From: Salinimonas marina
Lineage (GTDB): Bacteria > Pseudomonadota > Gammaproteobacteria > Enterobacterales > Alteromonadaceae
NCBI RefSeq assembly: GCF_015644725.1
Contig: NZ_CP064795.1
Location: 2,230,501 to 2,294,500 of the forward strand
DNA: 64,000 bases
Direction of reading: 5' to 3'
The notes under the pieces are model-generated. The model did not search any database. It was not told the DNA's origin and was given only the letters and a program-made list of their open reading frames with translations. The translations under genes and the position numbers were made by a program. Numbering within the stretch: the stretch's first letter is position 1; each line of letters opens with the position of its first letter. Shown piece by piece: positions 48,747-58,033 of this stretch.

Positions 48747-50078
48747 ATGATCACAGACATATTCGAACGATTTTTCAAGCTCAACGCCCACGGCACCACC
48801 ATCAAAACCGAAGTCATCGCTGGCCTTACCACATTTGCAGCTATGTCTTATATTCTGGTGGTAAATCCTAGCGTGCTGGGGCTGAGCGGTATGCCGGTTG
48901 AAGGCCTTATCACCGTGACGGCCATATCGGCCTGTATTGGCACGTTACTGATGGCGCTGATGACCAACTACCCTATCGCGATGGCCCCGGGTATGGGCTT
49001 GAACGCGTTTTTTGCGTTTACCATCTGTATGACCCGGGACGTGCCCTGGGAAGCCGCCCTGGGCATTGTGTTCTGGAATGGAATTTTATTTTTGCTGCTC
49101 ACCTTAACCGGGGTGCGCACCAAGGTCGCCGAAGCCATACCCAATGCTCTGAAAATTGGTGTGCAATGTGGTATCGGCTTATTTATCGCTTTTATCGGTC
49201 TGAAAAATGCCGGACTGGTGGTAGACCACCCGGCCACCTTTGTGACCCTGGGCGATCTCTCCGAACCGGCAGTGGCGCTGGCTCTGGCGGGGATCTTGTT
49301 TACCATCATCATGGTGATGAAGCAGATCACCGGCGGTATTTTACTGTCTATTGTGGTACTTAGTCTCATTGGGGTATTTGTGCCCACCGAATCGGGCTTT
49401 TTAACTTCTGCCCCCGAGGGGGTGGTAGGCATGCCGGACAGTATTTCTCAAACCTTTATGGCCATGGATATCTGGTATCCGATAGAAAACTTTGCCCAAA
49501 CCTGGGATCTGATTTTTGCGCTTATGTTTGTCAATATGTTTGACACCATCGGTACCTTAATTGGTGTATCGCGTCGGGCTAACCTGCTGGACAGTAACGG
49601 CAAACTCCCGAAGATCGGCAACGCCATGACCGCAGATGCCACCGCCAGTGTGGCAGGCGCGGCGTTAGGTACCTCGCCGGTAACCAGTTATGTGGAGTCT
49701 GCCGCCGGGGTGTCGGCCGGCGGCCGTACCGGTTTAACCGGCATTGTGGTGGCTGCTTGTTTTGTGATGGCGCTGTTTCTTACGCCGCTAATGAAAGTCA
49801 TTCCGCTGATGGCCACCACCCCGGCCCTGATAATGGTGGGCATTTTGATGATGGACTCCATTCGTCAGCTTGACTTTGATGACCTGGGCGCGCTGGCCAC
49901 CGCGGTGGTCGCCCTGTTGGCAATGCCATTAACCTTTAGCATAAGTGAAGGGATAGCCCTTGGTTTTATTACCTACGTCGCCATTATGGTAGGTACCGGT
50001 AAAGGCAAAGAAGTCAGTAAGCTGACTTACGGATTGGCGCTGCTGTTTTTATTGCGCTATCTTTTTGACCTGAAATAA
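48747..50078 (+). CDS. NCS2 family adenine/guanine/hypoxanthine permease (AzgA-like)
   Basis: A 443-residue proton-coupled purine permease with about 14 hydrophobic segments. Family motifs: GLTTFAAMSYILVVNPSVL, NYPIAMAPGMGLNAFFAF (substrate-site Glu/Gly loop region) and LFVDTIGTL-type sequence FVNMFDTIGTLIGVSRRANLL with GTSPVTSYVESAAGV. This is the COG2252 (AzgA/YjcD/PurP) branch rather than the uracil or xanthine branch. I start it at MITDIFERFF. Together with the divergent adenine deaminase it suits uptake and use of adenine, guanine or hypoxanthine. Confidence 0.9.
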   Translation: MITDIFERFFKLNAHGTTIKTEVIAGLTTFAAMSYILVVNPSVLGLSGMPVEGLITVTAISACIGTLLMALMTNYPIAMAPGMGLNAFFAFTICMTRDVPWEAALGIVFWNGILFLLLTLTGVRTKVAEAIPNALKIGVQCGIGLFIAFIGLKNAGLVVDHPATFVTLGDLSEPAVALALAGILFTIIMVMKQITGGILLSIVVLSLIGVFVPTESGFLTSAPEGVVGMPDSISQTFMAMDIWYPIENFAQTWDLIFALMFVNMFDTIGTLIGVSRRANLLDSNGKLPKIGNAMTADATASVAGAALGTSPVTSYVESAAGVSAGGRTGLTGIVVAACFVMALFLTPLMKVIPLMATTPALIMVGILMMDSIRQLDFDDLGALATAVVALLAMPLTFSISEGIALGFITYVAIMVGTGKGKEVSKLTYGLALLFLLRYLFDLK

Positions 50079-50159
50079 CCGGTGACTACTGCGCTCAGCG
50101 CGGGCCGGATTCGGGCCCCTGAGCGCGAAAGAATACAAAAAATCGATTAAGGAGATAAC

Positions 50160-50654
50160 GTGGCAACAGTTACTTTGCAAGGCAACAAAATGAGCACTGT
50201 CGGCGAACTTCCGGCTAACGGCAGTCAGGCCCCGGAGTTTACTCTGGTAAAACCAGATTTGTCAGATGTCAGCCTGAGCGAGCTGAAGGGCAAAAATGTT
50301 GTGCTGAACATTTTTCCTTCTATCGATACCGGTACCTGCGCCGCGTCGGTACGCGCGTTTAACGAAAAGGCCACAAAGCTGGATAATACCGTAGTAGTGT
50401 GTGTATCCGCTGATTTGCCCTTTGCTGCAGCCCGTTTTTGTGGCGCGGAAGGCATCGAGAATGTAGTGACCGGCTCATCGTTTCGCAGCAGCTTCGGCAA
50501 CGACTATGGCGTAACCTTCACCGATGGCCCACTGGCTGGCTTACTATCTCGTAGCGTGGTAGTCATTGATGCATCCGGTGAGGTGGTATATACGCAACAG
50601 GTTGCAGAAACCGCCGATGAACCTGATTATGAAGCAGCGTTAAACGCTCTGTAA
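50160..50654 (+). CDS. tpx: Thiol peroxidase (atypical 2-Cys peroxiredoxin)
   Basis: A 164-residue peroxiredoxin that reduces hydroperoxides with thioredoxin. The peroxidatic Cys60 is in PSIDTGTCAASVRAFN and the resolving Cys94 in AARFCGAEG, the Tpx-specific layout. The start is GTG, with AAGGAGA well placed; an internal ATG at residue 11 is too late for the family. A terminator follows. It is not obviously part of the purine unit. Confidence 0.95.
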   Translation: MATVTLQGNKMSTVGELPANGSQAPEFTLVKPDLSDVSLSELKGKNVVLNIFPSIDTGTCAASVRAFNEKATKLDNTVVVCVSADLPFAAARFCGAEGIENVVTGSSFRSSFGNDYGVTFTDGPLAGLLSRSVVVIDASGEVVYTQQVAETADEPDYEAALNAL

Positions 50655-50670
50655 ATCAGTTTTCTTCAGG

Positions 50671-50701
50671 GATTTGCCGGTATCTTTCCGGCAAATCTTT
50701 A
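50671..50701. terminator. Bidirectional terminator between tpx and the small lipoprotein gene
   Basis: A perfect 10-bp stem, GATTTGCCGG/CCGGCAAATC, with a seven-base loop, followed by TTT on the plus strand and T-poor sequence on the other. It lies between convergent genes and reaches the lipoprotein stop codon. Confidence 0.8.
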
Positions 50702-50953
50702 TAAATTTTCGTAAGAAAACGCCACCGCTTTATCCGCCATAAAAACAACTTTAATAAATTTACCGTCTTCGTCGCCCCAGCGGCAGTTAAGCGCGCCCAT
50801 CATTTTCGAGCAAGCCTGGGCTTCACCCAGTACCTGTTCAATCTCCTGCTGTGACATCCCCGGTTCCAGTTTTTGATAATTTTCACGGGTCAGTTTGGAA
50901 CAACCACTTAATAATAGTAATAATCCTGCTACTAACAATGCGTTTCTAACCAT
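50699..50953 (-). CDS. Small lipoprotein, SmpA/DUF3862-like
   Basis: An 84-residue precursor with lipobox LSGC (Cys18) after a strong hydrophobic leader. The mature part LTRENYQKLEPGMSQQEIEQVLGEAQACSKMM follows the bacterial SmpA/OmlA/DUF3862 pattern, in which an NYxxlxxGMSxxEVxxxLG helix precedes a small sheet. It is probably an outer-membrane or periplasmic lipoprotein. Function unknown. It follows puuE on the same strand. Confidence 0.75.
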   Translation of the reverse strand: MVRNALLVAGLLLLLSGCSKLTRENYQKLEPGMSQQEIEQVLGEAQACSKMMGALNCRWGDEDGKFIKVVFMADKAVAFSYENL

Positions 50954-50983
50954 AATATCTTCCCAATATTCTTTGACTTTTCT

Positions 50984-51901
50984 TCACGGTGACTCGGGCC
51001 CAAACTGTTGCTGCCAATGCTGTGCGATAGCCTCCCGGGTGGCTACCCATACCCCGTCGTGTTGATACACATAATCCAGAAACTGTTGTAATGCCACGAT
51101 ACGGGCGGGCCGCCCCAGCAACCGGCAATGCATACCCACCGACAGCATTTTAGGCGAGGTTGCGCCTTCTGCATACAGGGTATCAAACGCGTCTTTCAGA
51201 TACTCGAAAAACTGCCCGGCGGTAGTAAAACCGGGGCTGGTAGCAAAACGCATATCGTTGGTATCCAGGGTATAGGGCACCATCAGCAAAGGCCGGTGAT
51301 AATGGTAGTCGTAATAAGGCAGATCGTCCGCGTAGGAGTCTGCGCAGTACAATATCTGCGGATGGGTGGCGACCAACGCCAGGGTATTGGGACTGGTGCG
51401 CCCGGTGTACCAGCCACAGGCGGGTTTACCGGTAAGCTGCTGATGTTGTCGCAGAGCCTGTTGCATATGCGCCGCTTCGGTGGCTTCATCTACCTGTTGA
51501 TAGGAGATCCAGCGCAAGCCATGACAGGCCAGCTCCCAGTCCGCCTTTAACATGGCCTGTACGGCCTCAGGATGACGCTGCATGGCCATGGTCACACCAA
51601 ATACGGTGACCGGCACCTGATAATGCGTCAGCAACCGGTAAAGTCGCCAGAATCCCGAGCGGCTGCCATATTCATACACCGACTCCATACTAAGATGGCG
51701 ATCGGTATATGCCGGGGGACCCGACAGCTCGCTTAAAAACACTTCAGAGGCCGCATCGCCGTGAAGTACGCTGTTCTCCCCACCCTCTTCAAAATTCAGC
51801 ACAAACTGCAGGGCCAGGCGGGCATTACCCGGCCATCTGGGGTTGGGCGGCGCGGCGCCATAGCCAATCAGGTCACGGGGGTAGGTATCGTTTGCGTTCA
51901 T
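50984..51901 (-). CDS. puuE: Allantoinase PuuE (polysaccharide-deacetylase fold)
   Basis: A 305-residue enzyme of the metal-independent PuuE type, converting allantoin to allantoate. Signature stretches: YPRDLIGYGAAPPNPRWPGNARLALQFVLNFEEGGENSVLHGD at the start, EYGSRSGFWRLYRLL, ACHGLRWISYQ and GWYTGRTSPNT. The fold is that of NodB deacetylases but with the PuuE-specific residues. Its start overlaps the stop of the TetR gene by four bases, so regulator and enzyme are cotranscribed. Confidence 0.92.
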   Translation of the reverse strand: MNANDTYPRDLIGYGAAPPNPRWPGNARLALQFVLNFEEGGENSVLHGDAASEVFLSELSGPPAYTDRHLSMESVYEYGSRSGFWRLYRLLTHYQVPVTVFGVTMAMQRHPEAVQAMLKADWELACHGLRWISYQQVDEATEAAHMQQALRQHQQLTGKPACGWYTGRTSPNTLALVATHPQILYCADSYADDLPYYDYHYHRPLLMVPYTLDTNDMRFATSPGFTTAGQFFEYLKDAFDTLYAEGATSPKMLSVGMHCRLLGRPARIVALQQFLDYVYQHDGVWVATREAIAQHWQQQFGPESP

Positions 51902-52548
51902 TGCAGGTTTTGATAGCGTGCAGGCACAGTCAGGCCACAGCCGGTAAGTACCAGCTTGATTACCGTGCGCTTAGCCTCTTCAAAATCGACTTTTTTCATT
52001 TTTTCTCCACGTAACCGGGTTACCTGTACCGAAAAATCAGCATAATGCTGAGTACTGGCCCAGATAGTAAACAACAAATAATACGGATCGACCCGGGTGA
52101 TTTTCTGCTGTTCTATCCAGCTTTCAATAATTGCCACCCGCCCCTGCATCCAGCTGACGTGTTTATGATTAAAATACGTATCCAGGTTCGGGCCACCATT
52201 TAAAATTTCCATCGCAAAAATTTTGGATAGCAACGGGTGGGTCCGCGACATATCAATTTTTTCACTGATGTACTCGGCCAGGGTTTCGGCCGGATCATCG
52301 GTGGCGCTGGCCTGATCAAAGCGAGAATTCCACAAACTCAGAGTTTGCTGTAACACGGCCTGATACAAACTCTGCTTGGTTTTAAAATAGTACAAAACAT
52401 TGGTTTTTGGCAGCCCGGCGGTATCCGCAATCTGCTGTACCGAACTGCCTTTGAGCCCCTGTTGGGCAAACACCTTTTCTGCTGCCTGTAAAATATTTTG
52501 TTTGTTTTTTTCACCCACCGAAGCGTCAGAAGATTTATTGACTGCCAT
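51898..52548 (-). CDS. TetR/AcrR family regulator, RutR-like
   Basis: A 216-residue repressor-type protein. The N-terminal TetR helix-turn-helix reads ILQAAEKVFAQQGLKGSSVQQIADTAGLPKTNVLYYFKTKQSLYQAVL. The C-terminal part (HPLLSKIFAMEILNGGPNL, WIEQQKITRVDPYYLLFTIWASTQHYADF) matches the YcdC/RutR C-terminal domain, which binds uracil in E. coli. It is cotranscribed with puuE and divergent from xdhA. Two RutR-like palindromes in purine promoters nearby are its likely targets; the effector may be a purine or urate. Confidence 0.87.
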   Translation of the reverse strand: MAVNKSSDASVGEKNKQNILQAAEKVFAQQGLKGSSVQQIADTAGLPKTNVLYYFKTKQSLYQAVLQQTLSLWNSRFDQASATDDPAETLAEYISEKIDMSRTHPLLSKIFAMEILNGGPNLDTYFNHKHVSWMQGRVAIIESWIEQQKITRVDPYYLLFTIWASTQHYADFSVQVTRLRGEKMKKVDFEEAKRTVIKLVLTGCGLTVPARYQNLQ

Positions 52549-52860
52549 AAAGCTTATGTGCCTTTTCCTTTACCAATCGTGGTGTTGCTGCCAGGTAGTG
52601 CGCTGGTGTTGTTACCCTGCACTATACTGATACCCATACAATAATCTTAGCCTGAACCCGCCGTTCAAGCCTAGTGGTTTTAACAGGTAAACCCTGCAAC
52701 ATAGCACGGGCACGACAAATGTATGCCTTCAGCCACCCTACCCCAAATTTAGTTGATTGATTTTTATGCAAATAAACTGACCTTCTGGTCTACTTTTCGA
52801 GCAAAAAGCAAGCTATAGTAAAGCTATAACGCTCTATCTGCGAAACAAAAGGACGGTTTT
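52549..52860. other. Divergent promoter region between the RutR-like regulator and xdhA
   Basis: About 312 bases. It contains the RutR-like palindrome at 52777-52792, 69 bases before the xdhA ATG. No gene, RNA or other repeat is recognised. Confidence 0.5.
52777..52792. promoter_or_regulatory. RutR-like operator upstream of xdhA
   Basis: CTGACCTTCTGGTCTA fits the E. coli RutR consensus TTGACCA-N2-TGGTCAA at 11 of 14 fixed positions, with a perfect GACC/GGTC core. It lies in the gap between the RutR-like gene and the xdh operon, where it could control both. Confidence 0.65.
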
Positions 52861-54339
52861 ATGGTTCGCTTTTTGTTAAACGATACGCCAGTGACCTTGT
52901 CCACGGCTGATGCGAATCAGACCGTTTTACAGTTTCTGCGTGAGACCAAAGGGCTCACCGGTACCAAGGAAGGCTGCGCCGCAGGCGATTGTGGCGCCTG
53001 TACCGTGGTACTGGCGGCACCGACTGCCCACGGCACGGCCCTGCACTACACCCCCATAAACAGCTGTATTGCGCTGCTTTCCTCGCTTCATCGTAAACAG
53101 CTTATCTGTGTAGAACATCTCAGTCGTGGGTCCCGGTTACATCCGGTACAACAGGCGTTGGTAGAGCACCATGGCAGTCAGTGTGGCTTTTGCACGCCCG
53201 GCTTTGTAATGTCTATGTTTGCCTTGTATCACGCCCCCGGTACGGTACAACGCGAAGATGTCATGCAGGCATTGTCGGGCAATTTATGTCGCTGCACCGG
53301 CTACCGCCCTATTATTGATGCAGCCTTAAGCGTATGCGCCAAGCCCCCGACAGACCACTTTTATACACAGCAGCCCGATACCCTTCGTGCGTTGCAGGCC
53401 CTGCACAACTCTAGCGGGACCGCCTTAACTGAAGAACAACATAACCCTGGTTTACAAGGGCCCGGCCTGCTGATGCCGACTAACCGCCAGGAGCTGCGCC
53501 AATGTATTGCAGATTATCCTGATGCGCCACTGGTGGCAGGCAGCACCGATATGAGTCTGACCATCACTCAGCAGCTGCAACAATATTCAACCTTAATCAG
53601 CTTATCGCAGATGCAGGAATTAAAATTTATCCATTGCACCTCTGCCGGTATAGCCATTGGCGCAGCCTGCACCCTAGATGAGCTGCACCGGCTTGTGTGC
53701 CAGCACTACCCAACGCTGAGCGAGCTGACCGAACGGTTTGCCTCTTTACCGGTGCGCCACCAGGCAACCCTGGGCGGCAACCTGGTAAACGCCTCGCCTA
53801 TCGGCGATTTACCGCCGGTTATGCTGGCGCTCAACGCACGCTTTATTATTGATAATGGCCGCGAGCAACACTCGCTGGAAGCGCGGGCCTTTTATACCGG
53901 CTATCGCGAAACCGCACTGCCGGCAGGATTCTGGCTCAGTCATATTGAGCTGCCCCTATTAAAGCCGGATCAGCATCTTGCGGCCTACAAAGTATCGAAG
54001 CGTTTCGAAGATGATATTTCGGCTGTATGTGCCGTGTTTTTGGTCTCAATCGATAAACACCACAATATTACCGCCCTGGCCACAGGATTTGGGGGCGTTG
54101 CTGCCACACCGATAGCGGCCACTGATTTTGAACAACGCCTGCCTGGCCACAGTATGCAGGACGCCCTGGCCCTTACACAGGCAAAGCAGTGGCTTGCTTC
54201 CGCCTTCACGCCGATAGATGACGTGCGGGCCAGTGCACTTTATCGTCAGCAGCTGCTGGCAAATTTGTGGCATCGCTTTGTACTGCAATATCAAAACCAG
54301 CATCATGTCATCGCCACCCGGGTACGCTATCATGCGTAA
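52861..54339 (+). CDS. xdhA: Xanthine dehydrogenase small subunit XdhA
   Basis: A 492-residue subunit with the two [2Fe-2S] clusters and FAD. The plant-type cluster is bound in KEGCAAGDCGACTVVL and the second in SQCGFCTPGFVMSM and NLCRCTGYRP. The FAD domain follows (PLVAGSTDMSLTITQ, RHQATLGGNLVNASPIGDLPPVMLAL). The enzyme oxidises hypoxanthine and xanthine to urate with NAD+. First gene of the operon, behind the RutR-like site; its stop overlaps the xdhB start. Confidence 0.95.
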   Translation: MVRFLLNDTPVTLSTADANQTVLQFLRETKGLTGTKEGCAAGDCGACTVVLAAPTAHGTALHYTPINSCIALLSSLHRKQLICVEHLSRGSRLHPVQQALVEHHGSQCGFCTPGFVMSMFALYHAPGTVQREDVMQALSGNLCRCTGYRPIIDAALSVCAKPPTDHFYTQQPDTLRALQALHNSSGTALTEEQHNPGLQGPGLLMPTNRQELRQCIADYPDAPLVAGSTDMSLTITQQLQQYSTLISLSQMQELKFIHCTSAGIAIGAACTLDELHRLVCQHYPTLSELTERFASLPVRHQATLGGNLVNASPIGDLPPVMLALNARFIIDNGREQHSLEARAFYTGYRETALPAGFWLSHIELPLLKPDQHLAAYKVSKRFEDDISAVCAVFLVSIDKHHNITALATGFGGVAATPIAATDFEQRLPGHSMQDALALTQAKQWLASAFTPIDDVRASALYRQQLLANLWHRFVLQYQNQHHVIATRVRYHA

Positions 54340-56695
54340 ACTGACCCCCACGTTAGCCAATCAGACATCAACCCAGAGCCCACTGCGTAAGCCGGCGGCC
54401 CATGAAAGCGCGGCTCGTCAGGTGGCAGGTAGCGCGCGTTATACTGACGATATTCCGGTGCCGGCGAATACCGCCCACGCCGCCGTAGGGTTAAGTCATT
54501 GCAGCGCCGGACAAATTGAGCGTATGGATCTTTCCGAGGTGCGCCGGGCTCCCGGCGTAATCGATGTTATTACCGTTGCCGATATTCCCGGCAAAACCGA
54601 TATCGCACCGGTTTTTGAGGGCGACCCGATTCTTGCCGATCAGGCCATATTGTTCCACGGTCAGCCGGTCTTTGCAGTGCTGGCAGATACCCCTGTGCAT
54701 GCCCGCCAGGCGGCCACCAAAGGTAAGCTGTACATTACGCCGGTGGCGCCCTTATTAGACGTTGCTGACGCCCTTGCCCGCCATGAACTGGTTCGTCCTT
54801 CTCATACCATGCAGTCCGGCGATGCCAAACGCCACCTAAGCGCCAGCACGCATCAGCTTGAAGGGTCGCTGAATATCGGCGGGCAGGAGCATATGTACCT
54901 GGAAGGCCAGGTGGCACTGGCCATTCCCGAAGAAGAAGAGCGAATGCTGATTTACAGTTCCAGTCAGCATCCCAGTGAAGTGCAAAAACTGGTAGCCCAG
55001 GTGCTGAATATCAGCTTAAACAAAGTGTGTGTGGACATGCGCCGCATGGGCGGCGGCTTTGGTGGTAAAGAAACCCAGGCCGCCCAATGGGCATGCCTGG
55101 CAGCGGTACTGGCCTGGCGCAACCGCTGCGCGGTAAAACTAAGGCTGGCGCGCGGGGACGACATGCAGCTCACCGGCAAACGCCATCCTTTTAAAAATGA
55201 CTACAAAGTCGGGTTTGATAACCGGGGACAGTTACAGGCAAGTCAGATAGTGGTGACTGGTAATTGCGGCTGTTCACCGGACTTGTCAGATGCCATCGTG
55301 GATCGGGCAATGTTTCATGCCGACAACGCCTATTATCTTGGCCAAAGTAGCGTTACGGGTCACCGGGTACGCACCAATACTGTGTCCAATACCGCCTTTC
55401 GTGGCTTTGGTGGCCCCCAGGGAATGCTGGCCGCCGAAGCCATTATGGATGGCATCGCCCGCCGGTTACAGTTTGATCCGCTGCAGGTACGCAAACAGAA
55501 TTTTTATTCTGAGGCTACCGGCACCCAGACCCATTACGGTATGCTGGTGACGGCCAACCGCTTGCCCGACATTATTGAAGAGCTTGAACGCAGTTCAGAC
55601 TATTGGGAACGGCGGGCGCAGCTTCGTCGCTACAATGCCCACAGCCCGGTGATCAAAAAAGGTCTGGCGCTGACCCCAGTGAAATTCGGTATCTCGTTTA
55701 CCGCCAAATTTTTAAATCAGGCCGGGGCCCTGGTGCATGTGTACACCGATGGCAGTATTCAGGTAAATCATGGCGGTACCGAGATGGGCCAGGGACTGCA
55801 TACCAAAATTGCGCAGATTGCTGCCCATGAGTTTGGTGTGGGATTAGAGCAAATTGATATCACCGCTACCCGTACCGACAAAGTGCCCAACACCTCGCCC
55901 ACCGCCGCCTCTAGCGGCACCGACCTGAATGGCAAAGCGGTCAGCAATGCCTGTCGTAAAATTACGCAGCGGTTGGCACACTTTTACGCTCAGTCATTGC
56001 AACGAGCTGATACCGAGGTACGTTTTGCTGACGGTAAAGTTTGTCTCGACCAACACCAAATCGACTTTGCCGAACTGGTGCAGCAGGCTTACCTGGCACG
56101 CGTCTCGCTCTCGGCCACCGGATTTTATAAGACCCCGAAAATCTATTACGACCGCGAGCAGGCCTGTGGCCGGCCATTTTTCTACTTTGCCTATGGCGCG
56201 GCAGTAAGCGAGGTAAGTATCGACACCCTAACCGGAGAGTACACCGTGGACCAGGTGGACATCGTGCACGATGTGGGCCACAGCCTGAACCCGGCGATTG
56301 ATACCGGCCAGATAGAAGGGGCATTTATTCAGGGGATGGGCTGGCTGACCACCGAAGATTTACGCTGGGATGAGACCGGGCGCCTTATCAGCATGAATAT
56401 GGCCACCTATAAAATTCCGGCTATTGGTGATACGCCGCCGCGATTTAATACCCGGTTGTACCAGACACCGAATAGCGAAGACAGTATTTATCATTCCAAA
56501 GCCGTCGGCGAACCGCCCTTTATGCTGGCTATCTCGGTTTGGTGCGCCCTAAAAGATGCCATTTCCAGCATTAGTGATTACCGGCTGGACCCGCAGCTAG
56601 ACCCACCTGCCACCCCGGAAAAAGTGCTATGGGCGGTGATGAACATTCAGGCCCGGACTCAGGCAGATGCTGATGTCAGGGAGCCTGCACTATGA
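54332..56695 (+). CDS. xdhB: Xanthine dehydrogenase molybdopterin subunit XdhB
   Basis: A 787-residue molybdenum-cofactor subunit. Motifs: RQVAGSARYTDDIPVP at the N-terminus, RMGGGFGGKETQAA and NTAFRGFGGPQG (cofactor and substrate residues), GGTEMGQGLHTKIAQIA, and GEPPFMLAISV with the catalytic Glu. I place the start at MRKLTPTLAN (54332), which overlaps the xdhA stop; an earlier in-frame start inside xdhA adds unconserved residues. Confidence 0.95.
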   Translation: MRKLTPTLANQTSTQSPLRKPAAHESAARQVAGSARYTDDIPVPANTAHAAVGLSHCSAGQIERMDLSEVRRAPGVIDVITVADIPGKTDIAPVFEGDPILADQAILFHGQPVFAVLADTPVHARQAATKGKLYITPVAPLLDVADALARHELVRPSHTMQSGDAKRHLSASTHQLEGSLNIGGQEHMYLEGQVALAIPEEEERMLIYSSSQHPSEVQKLVAQVLNISLNKVCVDMRRMGGGFGGKETQAAQWACLAAVLAWRNRCAVKLRLARGDDMQLTGKRHPFKNDYKVGFDNRGQLQASQIVVTGNCGCSPDLSDAIVDRAMFHADNAYYLGQSSVTGHRVRTNTVSNTAFRGFGGPQGMLAAEAIMDGIARRLQFDPLQVRKQNFYSEATGTQTHYGMLVTANRLPDIIEELERSSDYWERRAQLRRYNAHSPVIKKGLALTPVKFGISFTAKFLNQAGALVHVYTDGSIQVNHGGTEMGQGLHTKIAQIAAHEFGVGLEQIDITATRTDKVPNTSPTAASSGTDLNGKAVSNACRKITQRLAHFYAQSLQRADTEVRFADGKVCLDQHQIDFAELVQQAYLARVSLSATGFYKTPKIYYDREQACGRPFFYFAYGAAVSEVSIDTLTGEYTVDQVDIVHDVGHSLNPAIDTGQIEGAFIQGMGWLTTEDLRWDETGRLISMNMATYKIPAIGDTPPRFNTRLYQTPNSEDSIYHSKAVGEPPFMLAISVWCALKDAISSISDYRLDPQLDPPATPEKVLWAVMNIQARTQADADVREPAL

Positions 56696-57525
56696 GCATT
56701 TCTAACTGGCATGAGGCATTGCAGCACTGCTACACCCACAGCCTTAACTATGTGCTGGTAACAGTGATTTCGGTAACAGGCTCTACCCCGCGTGAAGCCG
56801 GCGCTAAGATGGTGATCACCAGCACCGGTCAGTACGACACCATCGGCGGTGGACATCTGGAATTTGCGGCAATTGCCCAGGCCCGAAAAATGCTGACTGA
56901 CACTGTGCAGGCACCGGTGCTGGAGACGTTTGCGCTAAGCGCACGCCTTGGTCAGTGTTGCGGTGGTACGGCAAAAGTTTTATTTGAAGCCAACTACTGT
57001 CCGGCGCAACCGTTAACCGTGTTTGGTGCCGGGCATGTGGCCCAGGCACTGATCCCGATAATCGCGCAGATGCCGCTGGCCATCACCTGGGTCGACAGTC
57101 GCAGCGATGCGTTTGACGGGCTTCCCGCTGTTGCTAATGTAAGAACCGAGGTGGAGGAGGATCCCAGTGCGATATTAGCTGATTTACCCGGCCACAGCTG
57201 GTTGCTGATTCTAACCCACAATCACCAGATTGATTACACCCTGGTAGAGACAGCACTAAGAAATCATGATTTTGGATTTGTCGGGATGATTGGCTCTGCT
57301 ACCAAAGCCAAACGATTTGATTACCGGCTGGCACAACGTGGAATGGCGTCGTCGATTCGACGAAAGCTTATCACCCCGATCGGGCGATTAGATATTCCGG
57401 GAAAGCGGCCGGTGGAGGTCGCAGTATCCATCAGTGCTCAGCTAATAACTTTGTTGCATCAGCCTGCCAGCGACCCGAACAGCCCGAATGGGTTAATGGT
57501 AAAGGAGGAAAACCATGACACTTGA
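56692..57525 (+). CDS. xdhC: Xanthine dehydrogenase accessory protein XdhC
   Basis: A 277-residue chaperone that binds molybdenum cofactor and helps its sulfuration and insertion into XdhB. The N-terminal XdhC/CoxI domain has VISVTGSTPREAGAKMVIT and GGGHLEFAAI, with the conserved Cys pair QCCGG near 84. A C-terminal Rossmann domain has LTVFGAGHVAQALIPI and GFVGMIGSATKAKRF. It overlaps the xdhB stop by four bases and the uraD start by 11. Confidence 0.94.
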   Translation: MSISNWHEALQHCYTHSLNYVLVTVISVTGSTPREAGAKMVITSTGQYDTIGGGHLEFAAIAQARKMLTDTVQAPVLETFALSARLGQCCGGTAKVLFEANYCPAQPLTVFGAGHVAQALIPIIAQMPLAITWVDSRSDAFDGLPAVANVRTEVEEDPSAILADLPGHSWLLILTHNHQIDYTLVETALRNHDFGFVGMIGSATKAKRFDYRLAQRGMASSIRRKLITPIGRLDIPGKRPVEVAVSISAQLITLLHQPASDPNSPNGLMVKEENHDT

Positions 57526-58033
57526 ACAACTCAATACACTTTCTGTTCCGGGCGCCAGGCAATGGTTCAGTCAGGCCTGCGCGGCCAAAAGCTGGATCAG
57601 TATGATGGTAGAAAACCGTCCCTATGCCGATAAGCAACAACTGCTGGAGCACGCCGAGCGTTACTGGCAGAAAATGCACAAAAATGATTATCTGGAAGCC
57701 TTTGCCGCGCATCCGATGATAGGCGACTTTTCGGCCTTCAGCACGTCTGATGATGCGTTTTTACAACATTCTGCCTACGAGCAGCAGCAGGCTGCCGCCG
57801 CCCGCGACGACACCTTGCAGGCACTTAAGCAACTTAATTCGGCCTATCTTAAAAAACACGGCTTTATTTTTATTGTGTATGCCAAAGGCCTGAGCGCAGA
57901 AACGCTGTTGCAACAGCTTCAAAGCCGCCTTGAAAACACCACCGAGGCTGAAATTACCAACGCGGCCCAACACCAGTTAGATATCGCCTTATCCCGAATT
58001 AATGCCAACCTGGGGGCGAGTCCGACAGTATGA
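57515..58033 (+). CDS. uraD: OHCU decarboxylase
   Basis: A 172-residue enzyme that decarboxylates 2-oxo-4-hydroxy-4-carboxy-5-ureidoimidazoline to S-allantoin. The catalytic His is in AHPMIGDFSAF (His66). QQQAAAARDDTLQALKQLNSAYLKKHGFIFIVYAKG is the conserved C-terminal core. It overlaps xdhC by 11 bases and uraH by four. AAAGGAGGAAAACC precedes the ATG. Confidence 0.95.
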   Translation: MTLEQLNTLSVPGARQWFSQACAAKSWISMMVENRPYADKQQLLEHAERYWQKMHKNDYLEAFAAHPMIGDFSAFSTSDDAFLQHSAYEQQQAAAARDDTLQALKQLNSAYLKKHGFIFIVYAKGLSAETLLQQLQSRLENTTEAEITNAAQHQLDIALSRINANLGASPTV

